Positions 1 to 8,565 of a stretch of DNA of 37,605 nucleotides are shown in pieces. The stretch is from contig JAIPCJ010000026.1 of assembly GCA_021738245.1 (NCBI GenBank), positions 1 through 37,605 of the forward strand, read 5' to 3'. Source of the stretch: Methylotenera sp. (lineage in GTDB: Bacteria; Pseudomonadota; Gammaproteobacteria; Burkholderiales; Burkholderiaceae_C). Both the position numbers and the translations under genes were made by a program. Within the stretch, counting starts at the first letter, position 1; every line of letters starts with the position of its first letter. A model generated the notes under the pieces. The model was not told where the DNA came from. It saw only the letters and a program-made list of their open reading frames with translations, and ran no database searches.

Positions 1-121
1 GGCGCTGCCGGCCATGTACGCCGCGTGGTTCCGGGTGGTGCGCCCACACGAGGAAGAGCAGAGCCGCCTGCACAGTCAGCTGCCCGACGCTGACGCGCAA
101 GCCCCGGGCGCTCCCGCCTGA
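1..121 (+). CDS. 3' end of an unrecognised CDS (truncated by window edge)
   Basis: An open frame enters from the left edge (codons begin at base 2) and ends at TGA 119-121. The last 39 residues include a hydrophobic/aromatic stretch (ALPAMYAAWFRVV) followed by a charged, then Pro/Ala-rich tail (PHEEEQSRLHSQ...APGAPA). This could be the last membrane helix and cytoplasmic tail of an integral membrane protein, but too little is present to name a family. A GC-rich hairpin follows at 143-165, consistent with the end of a transcription unit. The frame is supported only by codon-like composition and by the downstream hairpin. Confidence 0.5.
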   Translation, partial: ALPAMYAAWFRVVRPHEEEQSRLHSQLPDADAQAPGAPA

Positions 122-142
122 AGCCCGTTCGCCAAGGGTTTT

Positions 143-165
143 GCCGCCCCGCAGCTCGGGGCGGC
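143..165 (+). terminator. GC-rich hairpin downstream of the partial CDS
   Basis: GCCGCCCCG (143-151) pairs perfectly with CGGGGCGGC (157-165) around the loop CAGCT. No T-run follows, so it is either a weak or Rho-assisted terminator or an mRNA-end stabiliser. A TACAAT hexamer at 187-192 is a possible -10 for the tRNA-Leu/tig unit, but no convincing -35 is seen. Confidence 0.45.
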
Positions 166-258
166 GGCCGGCCTCCGCGAGGTCGCTACAATCGCCGGTT
201 TGCCGAATCGCCTACGGGGTTGCTGCGGCTTTCATTGCAGCAACTCAAAGCTTGACCC

Positions 259-345
259 GCGCGGGTGGCGAAATTGGTAGACGCACCAGGTTTAGGTCCT
301 GACGCCTTCACGGGCGTGCCGGTTCGAGTCCGGCCCCGCGCACCA
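259..345 (+). tRNA. tRNA-Leu (anticodon UAG)
   Basis: An 87-nt class II tRNA including encoded CCA. The acceptor stem GCGCGGG (259-265) pairs with CCCGCGC (335-341), followed by discriminator A and CCA (343-345). The anticodon stem CCAGG/CCTGA-type surrounds TTTAGGT, giving anticodon TAG, and a long variable arm and the GGTTCGAGTCC T-arm follow. It reads leucine CUA/CUN codons. The gene lies 32 bp before tig with no terminator between them, so co-transcription with tig is likely, an arrangement familiar in Burkholderiales. Confidence 0.97.
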
Positions 346-377
346 CCTCTGTCCCTTCAACTGTTCCCGAGTCCATC

Positions 378-1691
378 ATGGCCGTCACCGTCGAAACCCT
401 CGAAAAGCTGGAACGCCGCATCACCCTGCACGTGGCGGCCGCTGAGATCAACAGCGAAGTCGAAGCCCGTCTGAAGAAGCTGGCCCGTACCGTCAAGGCC
501 GACGGCTTCCGTCCCGGCAAGGTGCCGATGAACGTCGTCGCCCAGCGCTACGGCTACTCGGTGCAATACGAAGTCGTGAACGACAAGCTCGGTCAAGCCT
601 TCAACAACGCCGCCAACGAAGCCAACCTGCGCGTGGCCGGCATGCCCCGCATCGAGCAGAAGAACGAAGCGCCCGAGGGTCAGATGGCCTTTGACGCCAC
701 CTTCGAGGTCTACCCTGAAGTCAAGATCGGCGACCTGGCCACGGCAGAAGTCGAGCGCGTGAGCAGCGAAGTCACCGAAGAAGCCATCGACAAGACCGTC
801 GAAATCCTGCGCAAGCAGCGCCGCAGCTTTGCGCAACGCGCTGCCGCGGACGTCGCCCAGGCCGGTGACCGCGTCACCATCGACTTCGAAGGCAAGATCG
901 ACGGCGAGCCCTTCGCCGGCGGCAAGGCCGAAGGCTTCCAGTTCCTGATCGGCGAAGGCCAGATGCTGGAGCAGTTCGACGCCGCCGTGCGCGGCATGAA
1001 GGCCGGCGAGAGCAAGACCTTCCCGCTGCAGTTCCCTGAGGACTACCACGGCAAGGATGTCGCCGGCAAGGAAGCCGACTTCCTGGTCACGGTCAAGAAG
1101 ATCGAAGCCCAGCACCTGCCCGAAGTGAACGAGGCGTTTGCCAAGTCGCTGGGCATCAAGGACGCCACGGTCGAAGGCCTGCGCGCCGACATTAAGAAGA
1201 ACCTCGAGCGCGAAGTGAAGTTCCGTGTGCTGGCTCGCAACAAGGGCGCAGTCATGGACGCCCTGGTGGCCGTGTCGGAACTCGACGTGCCCAACGCCCT
1301 GGTGCAGGGCGAAGCCGAGCGCATGGTGGGCCAGGCCCGCGAAGACCTGAAGAAGCGCGGCGTGAAGGATGCCGACAAGGCCGAGATCCCTGCCGACATC
1401 TTCAAGCCGCAAGCCGAGCGCCGCGTGCGCCTGGGCCTGGTGGTGGCCGAACTGGTGCGCGCCAACAACCTGCAGGCCAAGCCGGCCCAATTGCAGGCGC
1501 ACATCGAAGAGCTGTCGCAAAGCTACGAGAAGCCCGCTGAAGTGATGCGCTGGTACCTGACGGACCGCGAGCGCATGGCTGAAGTCGAAGCCGTTGTCGT
1601 CGAGAACAACGTCACGGATTTCGTGCTGGCCAACGCCAAGGTCACCGACAAGGCCCTGCCGTTCGACGAACTGATGGCCCAGGGCAACTGA
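378..1691 (+). CDS. tig: Trigger factor, ribosome-associated chaperone/peptidyl-prolyl isomerase
   Basis: A 437-aa trigger factor, the usual length. It binds at the ribosome exit tunnel, shields nascent chains and has prolyl isomerase activity. The N-terminal ribosome-binding domain carries the signature GFRPGKVP at residues 43-50. A central FKBP-type domain spans roughly residues 155-245 ([18 protein letters not shown]..., with GxxxxF and FPxxY motifs), and a helical C-terminal substrate-cradle domain follows. ATG 378 gives the canonical [14 protein letters not shown] start; no strong Shine-Dalgarno is visible, which fits a leader shared with the upstream tRNA. tig heads the conserved tig-clpP-clpX-lon block, so folding and degradation factors sit together. 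Confidence 0.98.
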   Translation: MAVTVETLEKLERRITLHVAAAEINSEVEARLKKLARTVKADGFRPGKVPMNVVAQRYGYSVQYEVVNDKLGQAFNNAANEANLRVAGMPRIEQKNEAPEGQMAFDATFEVYPEVKIGDLATAEVERVSSEVTEEAIDKTVEILRKQRRSFAQRAAADVAQAGDRVTIDFEGKIDGEPFAGGKAEGFQFLIGEGQMLEQFDAAVRGMKAGESKTFPLQFPEDYHGKDVAGKEADFLVTVKKIEAQHLPEVNEAFAKSLGIKDATVEGLRADIKKNLEREVKFRVLARNKGAVMDALVAVSELDVPNALVQGEAERMVGQAREDLKKRGVKDADKAEIPADIFKPQAERRVRLGLVVAELVRANNLQAKPAQLQAHIEELSQSYEKPAEVMRWYLTDRERMAEVEAVVVENNVTDFVLANAKVTDKALPFDELMAQGN

Positions 1692-1708
1692 AAGCCCTTC
1701 GCATGACG

Positions 1709-1741
1709 AAGGCGCCGCGCCGCAAGGCCCGGCGCCTTTTT
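1709..1741 (+). terminator. Rho-independent terminator of tig
   Basis: AAGGCGCCG (1709-1717) pairs with CGGCGCCTT (1730-1738), and a T-run extends to 1741. It lies 17 bp after the tig stop and separates tig from clpP, which therefore needs its own promoter. Confidence 0.88.
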
Positions 1742-1742
1742 A

Positions 1743-1770
1743 CTTGCATGGCCATAATCTGCCCCCATAA
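1743..1770 (+). promoter_or_regulatory. Sigma-32-like heat-shock promoter of clpP
   Basis: CTTGCAT (1743-1749), a 13-nt spacer, then CCCCATAA (1763-1770). The RpoH consensus is CTTGAAA-N11-16-CCCCATnT, so both halves and the spacing fit. The site starts directly after the tig terminator and 34 bp before clpP. clpP is a known heat-shock gene in proteobacteria. Assignment is by eye; no transcription start is shown. Confidence 0.62.
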
Positions 1771-1803
1771 CGGTTGCAGTTGAATTTGTTTTCAAGGATC
1801 TGA

Positions 1804-2412
1804 ATGAGCGCTCTCGACACCAGCAATCTCGGCCTCGTGCCCATGGTCATCGAACAATCGGGCCGTGGCGAACGCGCGTATGACATCTACTCGCGCCTGC
1901 TGCGTGAGCGCATCGTGTTCCTGGTGGGGCCGGTCAACGACGCCGTGGCCAACCTGGTCGTGGCGCAGTTGCTGTTCCTGGAGAGCGAGAACCCCGACAA
2001 GGAGATCTCGCTCTACATCAACAGCCCGGGCGGCAGCGTGTCGGCGGGCATGTCGATCTTCGACACCATGCAGTTCATCAAGCCCGAAGTCTCGACCCTG
2101 TGCATGGGCATGGCGGCCAGCATGGGCGCCTTCCTGCTGGCGGCTGGGGCCAAGGGCAAGCGCTTCTCGCTGCCCAACGCCAAGATCATGATCCACCAGC
2201 CGCTGGGCGGCGCGCAGGGCCAGGCCACCGACATCGAGATCCATGCGCGTGAAATCCTGAAGACGCGCGAGACCTTGAACCGCATCCTCGCCGAGCGCAC
2301 CGGCCAGACGCTGGAGAAAATCCAGTCCGACACCGAGCGCGACTACTTCATGTCGGCCGCCGAGGCCCAGACCTACGGCCTGATCGACCAGGTGCTGGAA
2401 CACCGGCCCTGA
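1804..2412 (+). CDS. clpP: ATP-dependent Clp protease proteolytic subunit ClpP
   Basis: A 202-aa serine protease that forms the two-ring tetradecamer degrading proteins unfolded by ClpX or ClpA. The catalytic triad is visible as Ser106 ([10 protein letters not shown]), His131 (MIHQPLGG) and Asp180 (TERDYFMSA), each five positions before the E. coli precursor numbering. The [10 protein letters not shown] strand-turn motif is at residues 68-77. The start at 1804 follows AAGGA (1794-1798) and gives a short propeptide like other betaproteobacterial ClpP proteins. It sits immediately before its ATPase partner clpX, with a heat-shock-like promoter upstream. Confidence 0.98.
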   Translation: MSALDTSNLGLVPMVIEQSGRGERAYDIYSRLLRERIVFLVGPVNDAVANLVVAQLLFLESENPDKEISLYINSPGGSVSAGMSIFDTMQFIKPEVSTLCMGMAASMGAFLLAAGAKGKRFSLPNAKIMIHQPLGGAQGQATDIEIHAREILKTRETLNRILAERTGQTLEKIQSDTERDYFMSAAEAQTYGLIDQVLEHRP

Positions 2413-2462
2413 ACCCTCAGGTCGTGAGGGGCTGTCACCGGCCCCTGGATTCATCGCGAAAA

Positions 2463-2490
2463 CGGGGCCCTTATCCCTACAAGGGCCCCG
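2463..2490 (+). terminator. Strong hairpin between clpP and clpX
   Basis: CGGGGCCCTT (2463-2472) pairs perfectly with AAGGGCCCCG (2481-2490) around an 8-nt loop. Only a weak T-rich tail (GATCGTTTGG) follows, so it may be a partial terminator or a 3' stabiliser that lets clpP be expressed in excess over clpX. A possible TATCAT -10 element lies about 50 bp before clpX. Confidence 0.55.
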
Positions 2491-2559
2491 CGATCGTTTG
2501 GACTATCATCATTCGAAGCGTCCCGCCTCGATTCATCCCGTTTTCATAGAGCAGTTCTC

Positions 2560-3831
2560 ATGGCCGACAAAAAAGGCACCTCCAGCGAGAAAGTTCTGTA
2601 CTGCTCCTTCTGCGGCAAGAGCCAGCACGAGGTCAAGAAGCTCATCGCCGGTCCGTCCGTCTTCATCTGCGATGAATGCATCGAGCTGTGCAACGACATC
2701 GTGCGCGACGAGATCCCCGCGCCCGCGCCGGCCGCGCGCGCCGGCAAGTCCGACCTGCCCGTGCCCAGCGAGATCAAGGCGAGCCTTGACCAATACGTGA
2801 TCGGACAGGATGTCGCCAAGCGCACGCTGGCCGTGGCCGTCTACAACCACTACAAGCGGCTGCGCCACATGAGCACCGCCAAGGATTCGGTGGAGCTGTC
2901 CAAGAGCAACATCCTGCTCATCGGCCCCACCGGCTCCGGCAAGACGCTGCTGGCCCAGACCCTGGCGCGCCTGCTGAACGTGCCGTTCGTGATCGCCGAC
3001 GCCACCACCCTGACCGAAGCCGGCTACGTGGGTGAAGACGTCGAGAACATCATCCAGAAGCTGCTGCAGAACTGCAATTACGACGTCGAGCGTGCGCAGC
3101 GCGGCATCGTCTACATCGACGAAATCGACAAGATCTCCCGCAAGGCCGACAACCCCTCCATCACCCGCGACGTGTCGGGCGAGGGCGTGCAGCAGGCGTT
3201 GCTGAAGCTGGTGGAAGGCACCATGGCTTCGGTGCCCCCGCAGGGCGGCCGCAAACACCCCAACCAGGACTTCCTGCAGATCGACACGACCAACATCCTG
3301 TTCATCTGCGGCGGCGCCTTCGATGGCCTGGAGAAGGTCATCCAGAACCGCAGCGAGAAGTCCGGCATCGGCTTTGGCGCGACGGTCCGCAGCAAGAGCG
3401 AGAAGAAGGTCGGCGAGGTCTTCCGCGAGGTCGAGCCCGAGGACATCATCAAGTTCGGCCTGATCCCTGAACTCGTCGGCCGCCTGCCGGTGGTCGCTAC
3501 GCTGGGCGAGCTGACCGAAGACGCGCTGATCCAGATCCTGACCGAGCCCAAGAACGCGCTGGTCAAGCAGTACCAGCAGCTGTTCGAGATGGACGGCGTC
3601 GAACTGGAAATCCGCAAGCCGGCCCTGGCCGCCATCGCCCGCAAGGCCCTGGCCCGCAAGACCGGCGCCCGGGGGCTGCGCTCGATCATGGAGCAGTCCC
3701 TGATCGACACCATGTTCGACCTGCCCACCCTGGACGGTGTCGAGAAGGTGGTGCTGGACGAGCACAACATCGAGGACGCGACCTCGCGCCCGCTTCTGGT
3801 TTACCGCGAGCAAGCCAAGGCCAGCGCCTGA
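2560..3831 (+). CDS. clpX: ATP-dependent Clp protease ATP-binding subunit ClpX
   Basis: A 423-aa AAA+ unfoldase that recognises tagged substrates (for example ssrA) and threads them into ClpP. The N-terminal C4 zinc domain has Cys15, Cys18, Cys37 and Cys40. Walker A is GPTGSGKT (122-129), the pore loop is GYVG (155-158), and Walker B is IVYIDEID with Asp187-Glu188. The ClpP-docking IGF loop is at 270-272 and the sensor-2 region is GARGLRS near 378. All parts needed for ClpP partnership are present. ATG 2560 gives the standard MADKKG start. Confidence 0.98.
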   Translation: MADKKGTSSEKVLYCSFCGKSQHEVKKLIAGPSVFICDECIELCNDIVRDEIPAPAPAARAGKSDLPVPSEIKASLDQYVIGQDVAKRTLAVAVYNHYKRLRHMSTAKDSVELSKSNILLIGPTGSGKTLLAQTLARLLNVPFVIADATTLTEAGYVGEDVENIIQKLLQNCNYDVERAQRGIVYIDEIDKISRKADNPSITRDVSGEGVQQALLKLVEGTMASVPPQGGRKHPNQDFLQIDTTNILFICGGAFDGLEKVIQNRSEKSGIGFGATVRSKSEKKVGEVFREVEPEDIIKFGLIPELVGRLPVVATLGELTEDALIQILTEPKNALVKQYQQLFEMDGVELEIRKPALAAIARKALARKTGARGLRSIMEQSLIDTMFDLPTLDGVEKVVLDEHNIEDATSRPLLVYREQAKASA

Positions 3832-3851
3832 GCCCGCTGACAACGCATCCG

Positions 3852-3879
3852 CTTGCATTCGCCCCCTCAGGCCCGATAT
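3852..3879 (+). promoter_or_regulatory. Sigma-32-like heat-shock promoter of lon
   Basis: CTTGCAT (3852-3858), a 13-nt spacer, then CCCGATAT (3872-3879), with lon starting at 3903. The -35 heptamer and spacer length are identical to the clpP site at 1743-1770. The -10 part lies inside a hairpin, CTCAGGCC (3866-3873) with GGCCTGAG (3881-3888). That hairpin could also form at the end of the clpX mRNA. lon is a classic heat-shock gene, which supports the call; it is not experimentally shown here. Confidence 0.58.
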
Positions 3880-3902
3880 CGGCCTGAGAAAGAGAGGTCT
3901 TC

Positions 3903-6317
3903 ATGTCCGGACACCCCATCCTCCCCGCCGACCCGATCACGCTGCCGCTGCTGCCGCTGCGTGACGTCGTCGTGTTCCCGCACATGGTCATCCCGCTGTT
4001 CGTCGGGCGCCCCAAGTCCATCAAGGCCCTGGAAGCCGCGATGGAAGCCGGCCGCCAGATCATGCTGGTCGCGCAGAAGGCGGCCGGCAAGGACGAGCCC
4101 AAGCCCGAAGACATGTTCGAGGTCGGTTGCGTCTCCAGCATCCTGCAGATGCTCAAGCTGCCTGACGGCACCGTGAAGGTGCTGGTCGAAGGCCTGCAGC
4201 GCGCGACCACCCAGTCCATCACCGAGCCGGGCGAGCACTTCGTGGCCGAAGTGACCCCCATCCCGCCCGAGACCGAGCATGCGCCCGAAGTCGAGGCCCT
4301 GCGCCGCGCCGTGACGCAGCAGTTCGACCAGTACGTCAAGCTCAACAAGAAGATCCCGCCCGAGATCCTCACCTCCATCGGCGGTATTGATGACCCGGGC
4401 CGGCTGGCCGACACCATCGCGGCCCACCTGCCGCTCAAGCTCGACGCCAAGCAAGCCGTGCTGGACCTCGCCGACGTCGCCAAGCGCCTCGAGAAACTGC
4501 TCGACCTCCTCGAGCACGAAGTCGACATCCTGCAGGTCGAGAAGCGCATCCGTGGCCGCGTCAAGCGCCAGATGGAGAAGAGCCAGCGCGAGTACTACCT
4601 CAACGAGCAGGTCAAGGCCATCCAGAAGGAGCTCGGCGACGGTGAAGACGGCGCCGACATGGAGGAGCTCGAGAAGAAGATCCTCGCGGCCAAGATGCCG
4701 AAGGAGGCCCGCAAGAAGGCCGACGCCGAGCTCAAGAAACTCAAGCTGATGTCGCCCATGTCCGCCGAGGCGACCGTGGTGCGCAACTACATCGACACGC
4801 TGGTCAACCTGCCCTGGAGCAAGAAGACCAAGATCAAGCACGACCTCAAGAATGCCGAGGACGTGCTGAACGAAGACCACTACGGCCTCGAGAAGGTCAA
4901 GGACCGCATCCTTGAATACCTCGCGGTGCAGCAGCGCGTGGACAAGGTCAAGGCGCCCATCCTGTGCTTGGTCGGTCCTCCGGGCGTGGGCAAGACCTCG
5001 CTCGGCCAGAGCGTGGCGCGCGCCACCGGCCGCAAGTTCGTCCGCATGGCGCTGGGCGGCGTGCGCGATGAAGCCGAGATCCGCGGCCACCGCCGCACCT
5101 ACATCGGCTCCATGCCGGGCAAGGTGCTGCAGTCGCTGACCAAGGTCGGCACGCGCAACCCGCTGTTCCTGCTCGACGAGATCGACAAGCTCGGCATGGA
5201 CTTTCGCGGCGACCCGTCGTCGGCCCTGCTGGAAGTGCTCGACCCCGAGCAGAACCACACTTTCGGCGACCACTACATCGAGGTCGACTTCGACCTGTCC
5301 GATGTGATGTTCGTGGCCACCTCGAACTCGATGAACATCCCGCCGGCCCTGCTGGACCGGATGGAAGTGATCCGCCTGTCGGGCTACACCGAGGACGAGA
5401 AGGTCAACATCGCCCAGACTTACCTGCTGCCCAAGCAGCGCAAGAACAACGGCGTGCAGGACGACGAACTGGAAGTCACCGAGTCCGCCATCCGCGGTGT
5501 GATCCGCTACTACACGCGGGAAGCCGGTGTTCGTTCGTTGGAACGCGAGATGTCCAAGATCTGCCGCAAGGTGGTCAAGGGCATCCAGCTCAAGACCTAC
5601 GAAGGCAAGGTCGTCGTCACTGAGGACAACCTGAATGACTTCCTCGGCGTGCGCAAGTACGACTTCGGTCGCGCCGAGAAGAAGAATCAGGTCGGCCAGG
5701 TGGTGGGCCTCGCATGGACGGAAGTGGGCGGCGACCTGCTGACCATCGAAGCCACCGCCATGCCCGGCAAGGGCAACATCATCCGCACCGGTTCGCTGGG
5801 CGACGTGATGAAGGAGTCCGTCGAAGCGGCTCGCACGGTGGTGCGTTCGCGCGCGCGGCGCCTGGGCATCAAGGACGAGGTCTTTGAGAAGCGCGATGTC
5901 CACGTGCACGTGCCTGACGGCGCCACGCCGAAGGACGGCCCGAGCGCGGGTGCCGCCATGACCACGGCCTTCGTGTCTGCCTTGACGGGTATTCCGGTGC
6001 GTGCTGATGTCGCGATGACCGGCGAGATCACGCTTCGTGGCGAGGTGACGGCGATCGGCGGCCTGAAGGAGAAGCTGCTCGCGGCCCACCGCGGCGGCAT
6101 CAAGACGGTCATGATCCCGGAAGAGAACGTCAAGGACCTGCAGGACATTCCGGAGAACGTCAAGAACCAGCTCGAGATCGTGCCGGTTCGCTGGATCGAG
6201 CGCGTGCTCGAAGTGGCACTCGAGTCCGTGCCGACGCCGCTGCCCGACGAGGACGTCGCGGTCGCTGCGGCCAAGCCGGAAGAGGGCGCCACGAAGAGCA
6301 CGGTGGTGCCTCACTGA
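3903..6317 (+). CDS. lon: ATP-dependent Lon protease
   Basis: An 804-aa LonA-type protease that degrades misfolded and regulatory proteins. Domains in order: the N-terminal LON substrate-recognition domain (about 10-200, starting [15 protein letters not shown]), a coiled-coil linker (about 200-290), an AAA+ module with Walker A GPPGVGKT (358-365) and Walker [10 protein letters not shown], then the C-terminal peptidase. The catalytic dyad is Ser681 (DGPSAG) and Lys724 ([11 protein letters not shown]), 43 residues apart as in E. coli. The tail is a short acidic/alanine-rich extension. AGAGAGG lies just upstream of ATG 3903. It completes the tig-clpP-clpX-lon block. Confidence 0.98.
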   Translation: MSGHPILPADPITLPLLPLRDVVVFPHMVIPLFVGRPKSIKALEAAMEAGRQIMLVAQKAAGKDEPKPEDMFEVGCVSSILQMLKLPDGTVKVLVEGLQRATTQSITEPGEHFVAEVTPIPPETEHAPEVEALRRAVTQQFDQYVKLNKKIPPEILTSIGGIDDPGRLADTIAAHLPLKLDAKQAVLDLADVAKRLEKLLDLLEHEVDILQVEKRIRGRVKRQMEKSQREYYLNEQVKAIQKELGDGEDGADMEELEKKILAAKMPKEARKKADAELKKLKLMSPMSAEATVVRNYIDTLVNLPWSKKTKIKHDLKNAEDVLNEDHYGLEKVKDRILEYLAVQQRVDKVKAPILCLVGPPGVGKTSLGQSVARATGRKFVRMALGGVRDEAEIRGHRRTYIGSMPGKVLQSLTKVGTRNPLFLLDEIDKLGMDFRGDPSSALLEVLDPEQNHTFGDHYIEVDFDLSDVMFVATSNSMNIPPALLDRMEVIRLSGYTEDEKVNIAQTYLLPKQRKNNGVQDDELEVTESAIRGVIRYYTREAGVRSLEREMSKICRKVVKGIQLKTYEGKVVVTEDNLNDFLGVRKYDFGRAEKKNQVGQVVGLAWTEVGGDLLTIEATAMPGKGNIIRTGSLGDVMKESVEAARTVVRSRARRLGIKDEVFEKRDVHVHVPDGATPKDGPSAGAAMTTAFVSALTGIPVRADVAMTGEITLRGEVTAIGGLKEKLLAAHRGGIKTVMIPEENVKDLQDIPENVKNQLEIVPVRWIERVLEVALESVPTPLPDEDVAVAAAKPEEGATKSTVVPH

Positions 6318-6332
6318 AGAAGTGCAGCTGGC

Positions 6333-6362
6333 TTGCAATCCATCAAAAAGTTGGATTACAAT
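6333..6362 (+). promoter_or_regulatory. Sigma-70 promoter for the tRNA-Gly transcript
   Basis: TTGCAA (6333-6338), an 18-nt spacer, then TACAAT (6357-6362), located 72 bp before the first tRNA-Gly. Both hexamers are close to the housekeeping consensus. The intervening leader would be removed during tRNA processing. Confidence 0.6.
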
Positions 6363-6434
6363 GCCAGCTTCGCTAGATCGCAAAGAGAACTATTTAAGTT
6401 GTCAGCGCGAGAGAGCGAAAATTGCGAAAGCAAT

Positions 6435-6510
6435 GCGGGTGTAGCTCAGTTGGTAGAGCGCAACCTTGCCAAGGTTGAGGTCACGAGTTCGAGCCTCGTT
6501 ACCCGCTCCA
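6435..6510 (+). tRNA. tRNA-Gly (anticodon GCC), copy 1
   Basis: A 76-nt tRNA with encoded CCA. The acceptor GCGGGTG pairs with TACCCGC (final pair G-T), the discriminator is T, and the anticodon loop TTGCCAA gives GCC. The T-arm is GAGTTCGAGCCTC. The sequence is identical to the copies at 6707-6782 and 6833-6908. It is followed at once by its own terminator, so it can form a single-gene transcript. Confidence 0.97.
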
Positions 6511-6522
6511 GGTTCTAGAGAA

Positions 6523-6545
6523 GGGAAGCCCCGGCTTCCCTTTTT
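6523..6545 (+). terminator. Rho-independent terminator after tRNA-Gly copy 1
   Basis: GGGAAGCC (6523-6530), loop CC, GGCTTCCC (6533-6540), then five T (6541-6545). It separates copy 1 from the tRNA-Cys/Gly/Gly group. Confidence 0.9.
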
Positions 6546-6620
6546 CATCGAAGCAGCAAGTTCCTTGAGTTTGCTGTTTTCGTCAAAGTCGCACCAACGG
6601 CTTTGATCAGGGTTTACGGC

Positions 6621-6694
6621 GGCGCGATAGCAAAGCGGTTATGCCCCGGATTGCAAATCCGGTTAGTCCGGTTCGACTCCGGATCGCGCCTCCA
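6621..6694 (+). tRNA. tRNA-Cys (anticodon GCA)
   Basis: A 74-nt tRNA with encoded CCA. The acceptor GGCGCGA (6621-6627) pairs with TCGCGCC (6684-6690), the discriminator is T, and the anticodon loop TTGCAAA gives GCA. It begins a second transcript with the two following tRNA-Gly genes. No clear promoter could be picked out in 6546-6620. Confidence 0.97.
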
Positions 6695-6706
6695 AAATCG
6701 CATCAT

Positions 6707-6782
6707 GCGGGTGTAGCTCAGTTGGTAGAGCGCAACCTTGCCAAGGTTGAGGTCACGAGTTCGAGCCTCGTTACCCGCTCCA
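6707..6782 (+). tRNA. tRNA-Gly (anticodon GCC), copy 2
   Basis: A 76-nt copy identical to 6435-6510, only 12 bp after tRNA-Cys and therefore on the same precursor. Confidence 0.97.
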
Positions 6783-6832
6783 GTAAAAGTCGGTCGCACC
6801 GATGTCCAGCCCCGGCAGGCTGAACGAAATGC

Positions 6833-6908
6833 GCGGGTGTAGCTCAGTTGGTAGAGCGCAACCTTGCCAAGGTTGAGGTCACGAGTTCGAGCCTCGTTAC
6901 CCGCTCCA
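6833..6908 (+). tRNA. tRNA-Gly (anticodon GCC), copy 3
   Basis: A third identical 76-nt copy, 50 bp after copy 2. The spacers between the copies differ although the genes are identical, which points to selection or gene conversion acting on the tRNA sequence itself. Confidence 0.97.
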
Positions 6909-6912
6909 GATC

Positions 6913-6950
6913 ACGGGAGATTCGAGAAATCGAATCTCCCGTTCTCTTTT
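6913..6950 (+). terminator. Very stable terminator with GAAA tetraloop
   Basis: ACGGGAGATTCGA (6913-6925), loop GAAA, then TCGAATCTCCCGT (6930-6942): a 13-bp perfect stem followed by TCTCTTTT (6943-6950). It ends the Cys-Gly-Gly transcript. tRNA-Leu(UAA) downstream would then need a separate start; GATAAT at 6962-6967 is a possible -10 just before it. Confidence 0.9.
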
Positions 6951-6976
6951 GTGCCGCCGCCGATAATGCGGCCGCC

Positions 6977-7064
6977 GCCCGGGTGGCGAAATCGGTAAAC
7001 GCAGCGGACTTAAAATCCGCCGCCCTCAACAGGCGTACGGGTTCAAGTCCCGTCCCGGGCACCA
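6977..7064 (+). tRNA. tRNA-Leu (anticodon UAA), integration target
   Basis: An 88-nt class II tRNA with encoded CCA. GCCCGGG (6977-6983) pairs with CCCGGGC (7054-7060), the discriminator is A, CCA is 7062-7064, and the anticodon loop CTTAAAA gives TAA. A long variable arm is present. Its 3' end (from 7041) is the left attachment site of the element that follows. The gene remains intact because the element supplies the 3' end. Confidence 0.97.
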
Positions 7065-7069
7065 AATCA
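7041..7069 (+). other. attL: tRNA-Leu 3' end at left element boundary
   Basis: The 29-bp T-arm/acceptor end of tRNA-Leu(UAA), from GTTCAAGTCCCG to ACCAAATCA, recurs in altered form at 12299-12325 next to murI. Integration at tRNA 3' ends is typical for the P4-type integrase family encoded just downstream. Basis: the direct repeat seen plus family knowledge. Confidence 0.82.
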
Positions 7070-7098
7070 GCAGTTCACAATATCGCAGACCGCCTCAG

Positions 7099-7133
7099 GC
7101 GCCTAGGTTCATCAAGGACTTAGGCGCTTTTTT
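7099..7133 (+). terminator. Rho-independent terminator after tRNA-Leu(UAA)
   Basis: GCGCCTA (7099-7105) pairs with TAGGCGC (7121-7127), with further imperfect pairing at the loop side, and six T follow (7128-7133). It lies inside the element's left end, so the element brings a terminator that insulates the integrase from tRNA transcription. Confidence 0.85.
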
Positions 7134-7169
7134 CATGTCAGGTCCGCTCACGATCCCTCTTTACAGCGC

Positions 7170-7251
7170 GGGGGAACAAGGGGAACATCCAGGGGAACAA
7201 AGCGCCATTCCCCCGCATCGGGGGTAACTGTTCCCCCAGAGGTGTTCCCCC
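7170..7251 (+). repeat. Left arm-type repeats GGGGGAACA (3 direct, 2 inverted)
   Basis: Direct copies GGGGGAACA 7170-7178, GGGGAACA 7180-7187 and GGGGAACA 7192-7199; inverted copies TGTTCCCCC 7229-7237 and 7243-7251. A CCCCCG-CAT-CGGGGG hairpin (7210-7224) lies between the two sets. The last inverted copy sits between the AGAGG ribosome-binding site (7238-7242) and the integrase ATG (7252). Repeats of the same word occur near the right end at 12226-12246. Most likely these are integrase arm-binding or excisionase sites, which could also let the protein limit its own synthesis. Confidence 0.7.
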
Positions 7252-8493
7252 ATGCTGACCGACGCCGCCTGCCGCAACGCTGTTTGCCCTCCCGACAAAG
7301 CCCGCGTTCGCCTCTCTGATGCTGGGGGCCTGTACCTGGAAGTGGCCGCCAGTGGCTCGAAGCGCTGGTTCGTGAAGTACCGTTTCGGCGGCAAGGAAAA
7401 GCGCCTTGCCCTGGGCAACTACCCCGCTGTCACCCTCAAGGACGCCCGGGAAGGCCGCGAGAAGGCCCGCAAGACCCGGGAGGAGGGGCGCGACCCCGTC
7501 CAGGCCCGCCGCGTCGCCAAGGTGGCCGTTATGGCGAGAAGCGCCCAGACCTTCGAGGCCGTGGCCCGTGAGTTCCATAAGGCGCAGGTGAAGGGCTGGA
7601 GCGAGAACCACGCCCGACAGTGGCTGCGCACCGTCGAGAAGGACTTGTTCCCCTGGGTGGGCGCTGTTCCGCTGGGGGAACTGACGGCACCTTTGCTGCT
7701 CCAGGCCATCCGCAAGGTGGAGGCTCGGGGCGCAACTCAGATTGCCCACGATCTGCGCGGCTATGCCGGTCAGGTGTTCAAGTTCGGTATTGCCACCGGC
7801 CGATGCGCTAGCAACCCTGCCGCAGACCTTCGCGGCGCGCTGGTGGCCCACAACGTCAAGCACATGGCCGCCATCTTGGAGCCCACGCAGGTCGGCGAAC
7901 TGATGCGCGGCTTCGATGGATACACAGGGCAGCCGGCCACGCGGGCGGCGCTGATCCTGTCCGCCCTGCTGTTTCAGCGGCCCGGAAACATCCGCGCGAT
8001 GGAGTGGACCGAACTCGACCTAGACGCGGCTCTGTGGACCATCCCGGCCGCCAAGATGAAGCGCACCATCCATGGCAAGACCAATGGCCGGCCGCACTTG
8101 GTCCCGCTGCCCACGCAGGCTGTCGAGCTGCTGCGCGAGTTGGCGCCGCTGACTGGGCACGGGCGGTTTGTCTTCCCGTCCCTGTTGACGGGGGAGCGTT
8201 GCATGAGCGAGAACACCGTGAGGACCGCCCTACGGCGCCTGGGCTACGGGAATGCAGAGATGACGCCGCACGGGTTTCGAGCGATGGCGCGCACGCTGAT
8301 CGCGGAACGGGTCCCGGGCGTGTCGCCTGACGTGATCGAGGCCCAACTGGCGCACGGGAAATCCGGCCCTCTCGGCATGGCCTACGACCGCGCCGAGTTC
8401 ATGGAGCAGAGGCGGGCGCTGATGCAGGCATGGGCGGACTATCTCGACCAACTGAAGGCGGGCGGGAAGGTGATCGAGTTCAAGGCAGCTTGA
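7252..8493 (+). CDS. int: P4-family tyrosine integrase
   Basis: A 413-aa site-specific tyrosine recombinase that would integrate and excise the island at tRNA-Leu(UAA). The N-terminal arm-binding domain (DUF4102 type) covers about 1-90 (LTDAACRNAVCPPDKARVRLSDAGGLYLEV...KRLALGNYPAVTLKDAR). A core-binding SAM-like domain spans about 100-200 and the catalytic domain about 210-395. Active-site residues seen are Arg248 (RPGNIR), His340 and Arg343 (TPHGFR), His368 (LAHGK) and Tyr378 (AYDR), so it looks functional. ATG 7252 follows AGAGG by nine bases and immediately abuts a GGGGGAACA-type repeat. Length is normal for the family. Confidence 0.95.
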   Translation: MLTDAACRNAVCPPDKARVRLSDAGGLYLEVAASGSKRWFVKYRFGGKEKRLALGNYPAVTLKDAREGREKARKTREEGRDPVQARRVAKVAVMARSAQTFEAVAREFHKAQVKGWSENHARQWLRTVEKDLFPWVGAVPLGELTAPLLLQAIRKVEARGATQIAHDLRGYAGQVFKFGIATGRCASNPAADLRGALVAHNVKHMAAILEPTQVGELMRGFDGYTGQPATRAALILSALLFQRPGNIRAMEWTELDLDAALWTIPAAKMKRTIHGKTNGRPHLVPLPTQAVELLRELAPLTGHGRFVFPSLLTGERCMSENTVRTALRRLGYGNAEMTPHGFRAMARTLIAERVPGVSPDVIEAQLAHGKSGPLGMAYDRAEFMEQRRALMQAWADYLDQLKAGGKVIEFKAA

Positions 8494-8565
8494 AGTAGGT
8501 CCCCGGCATCGAGCTAGCGCCGATTGCTAACGAAAGGGTCGCCTATTGCGGTCGCCGACTGAAGA

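Noticed and set aside
3867-6383. An 838-codon open frame on the minus strand across lon
   Set aside because: It is the antisense shadow of a high-GC gene with all Lon motifs in the plus frame. The antisense peptide is repetitive H/V/D/L-rich without domains. The same reasoning removes the long antisense frames at 357-1520, 2533-3858 and 30202-33276.
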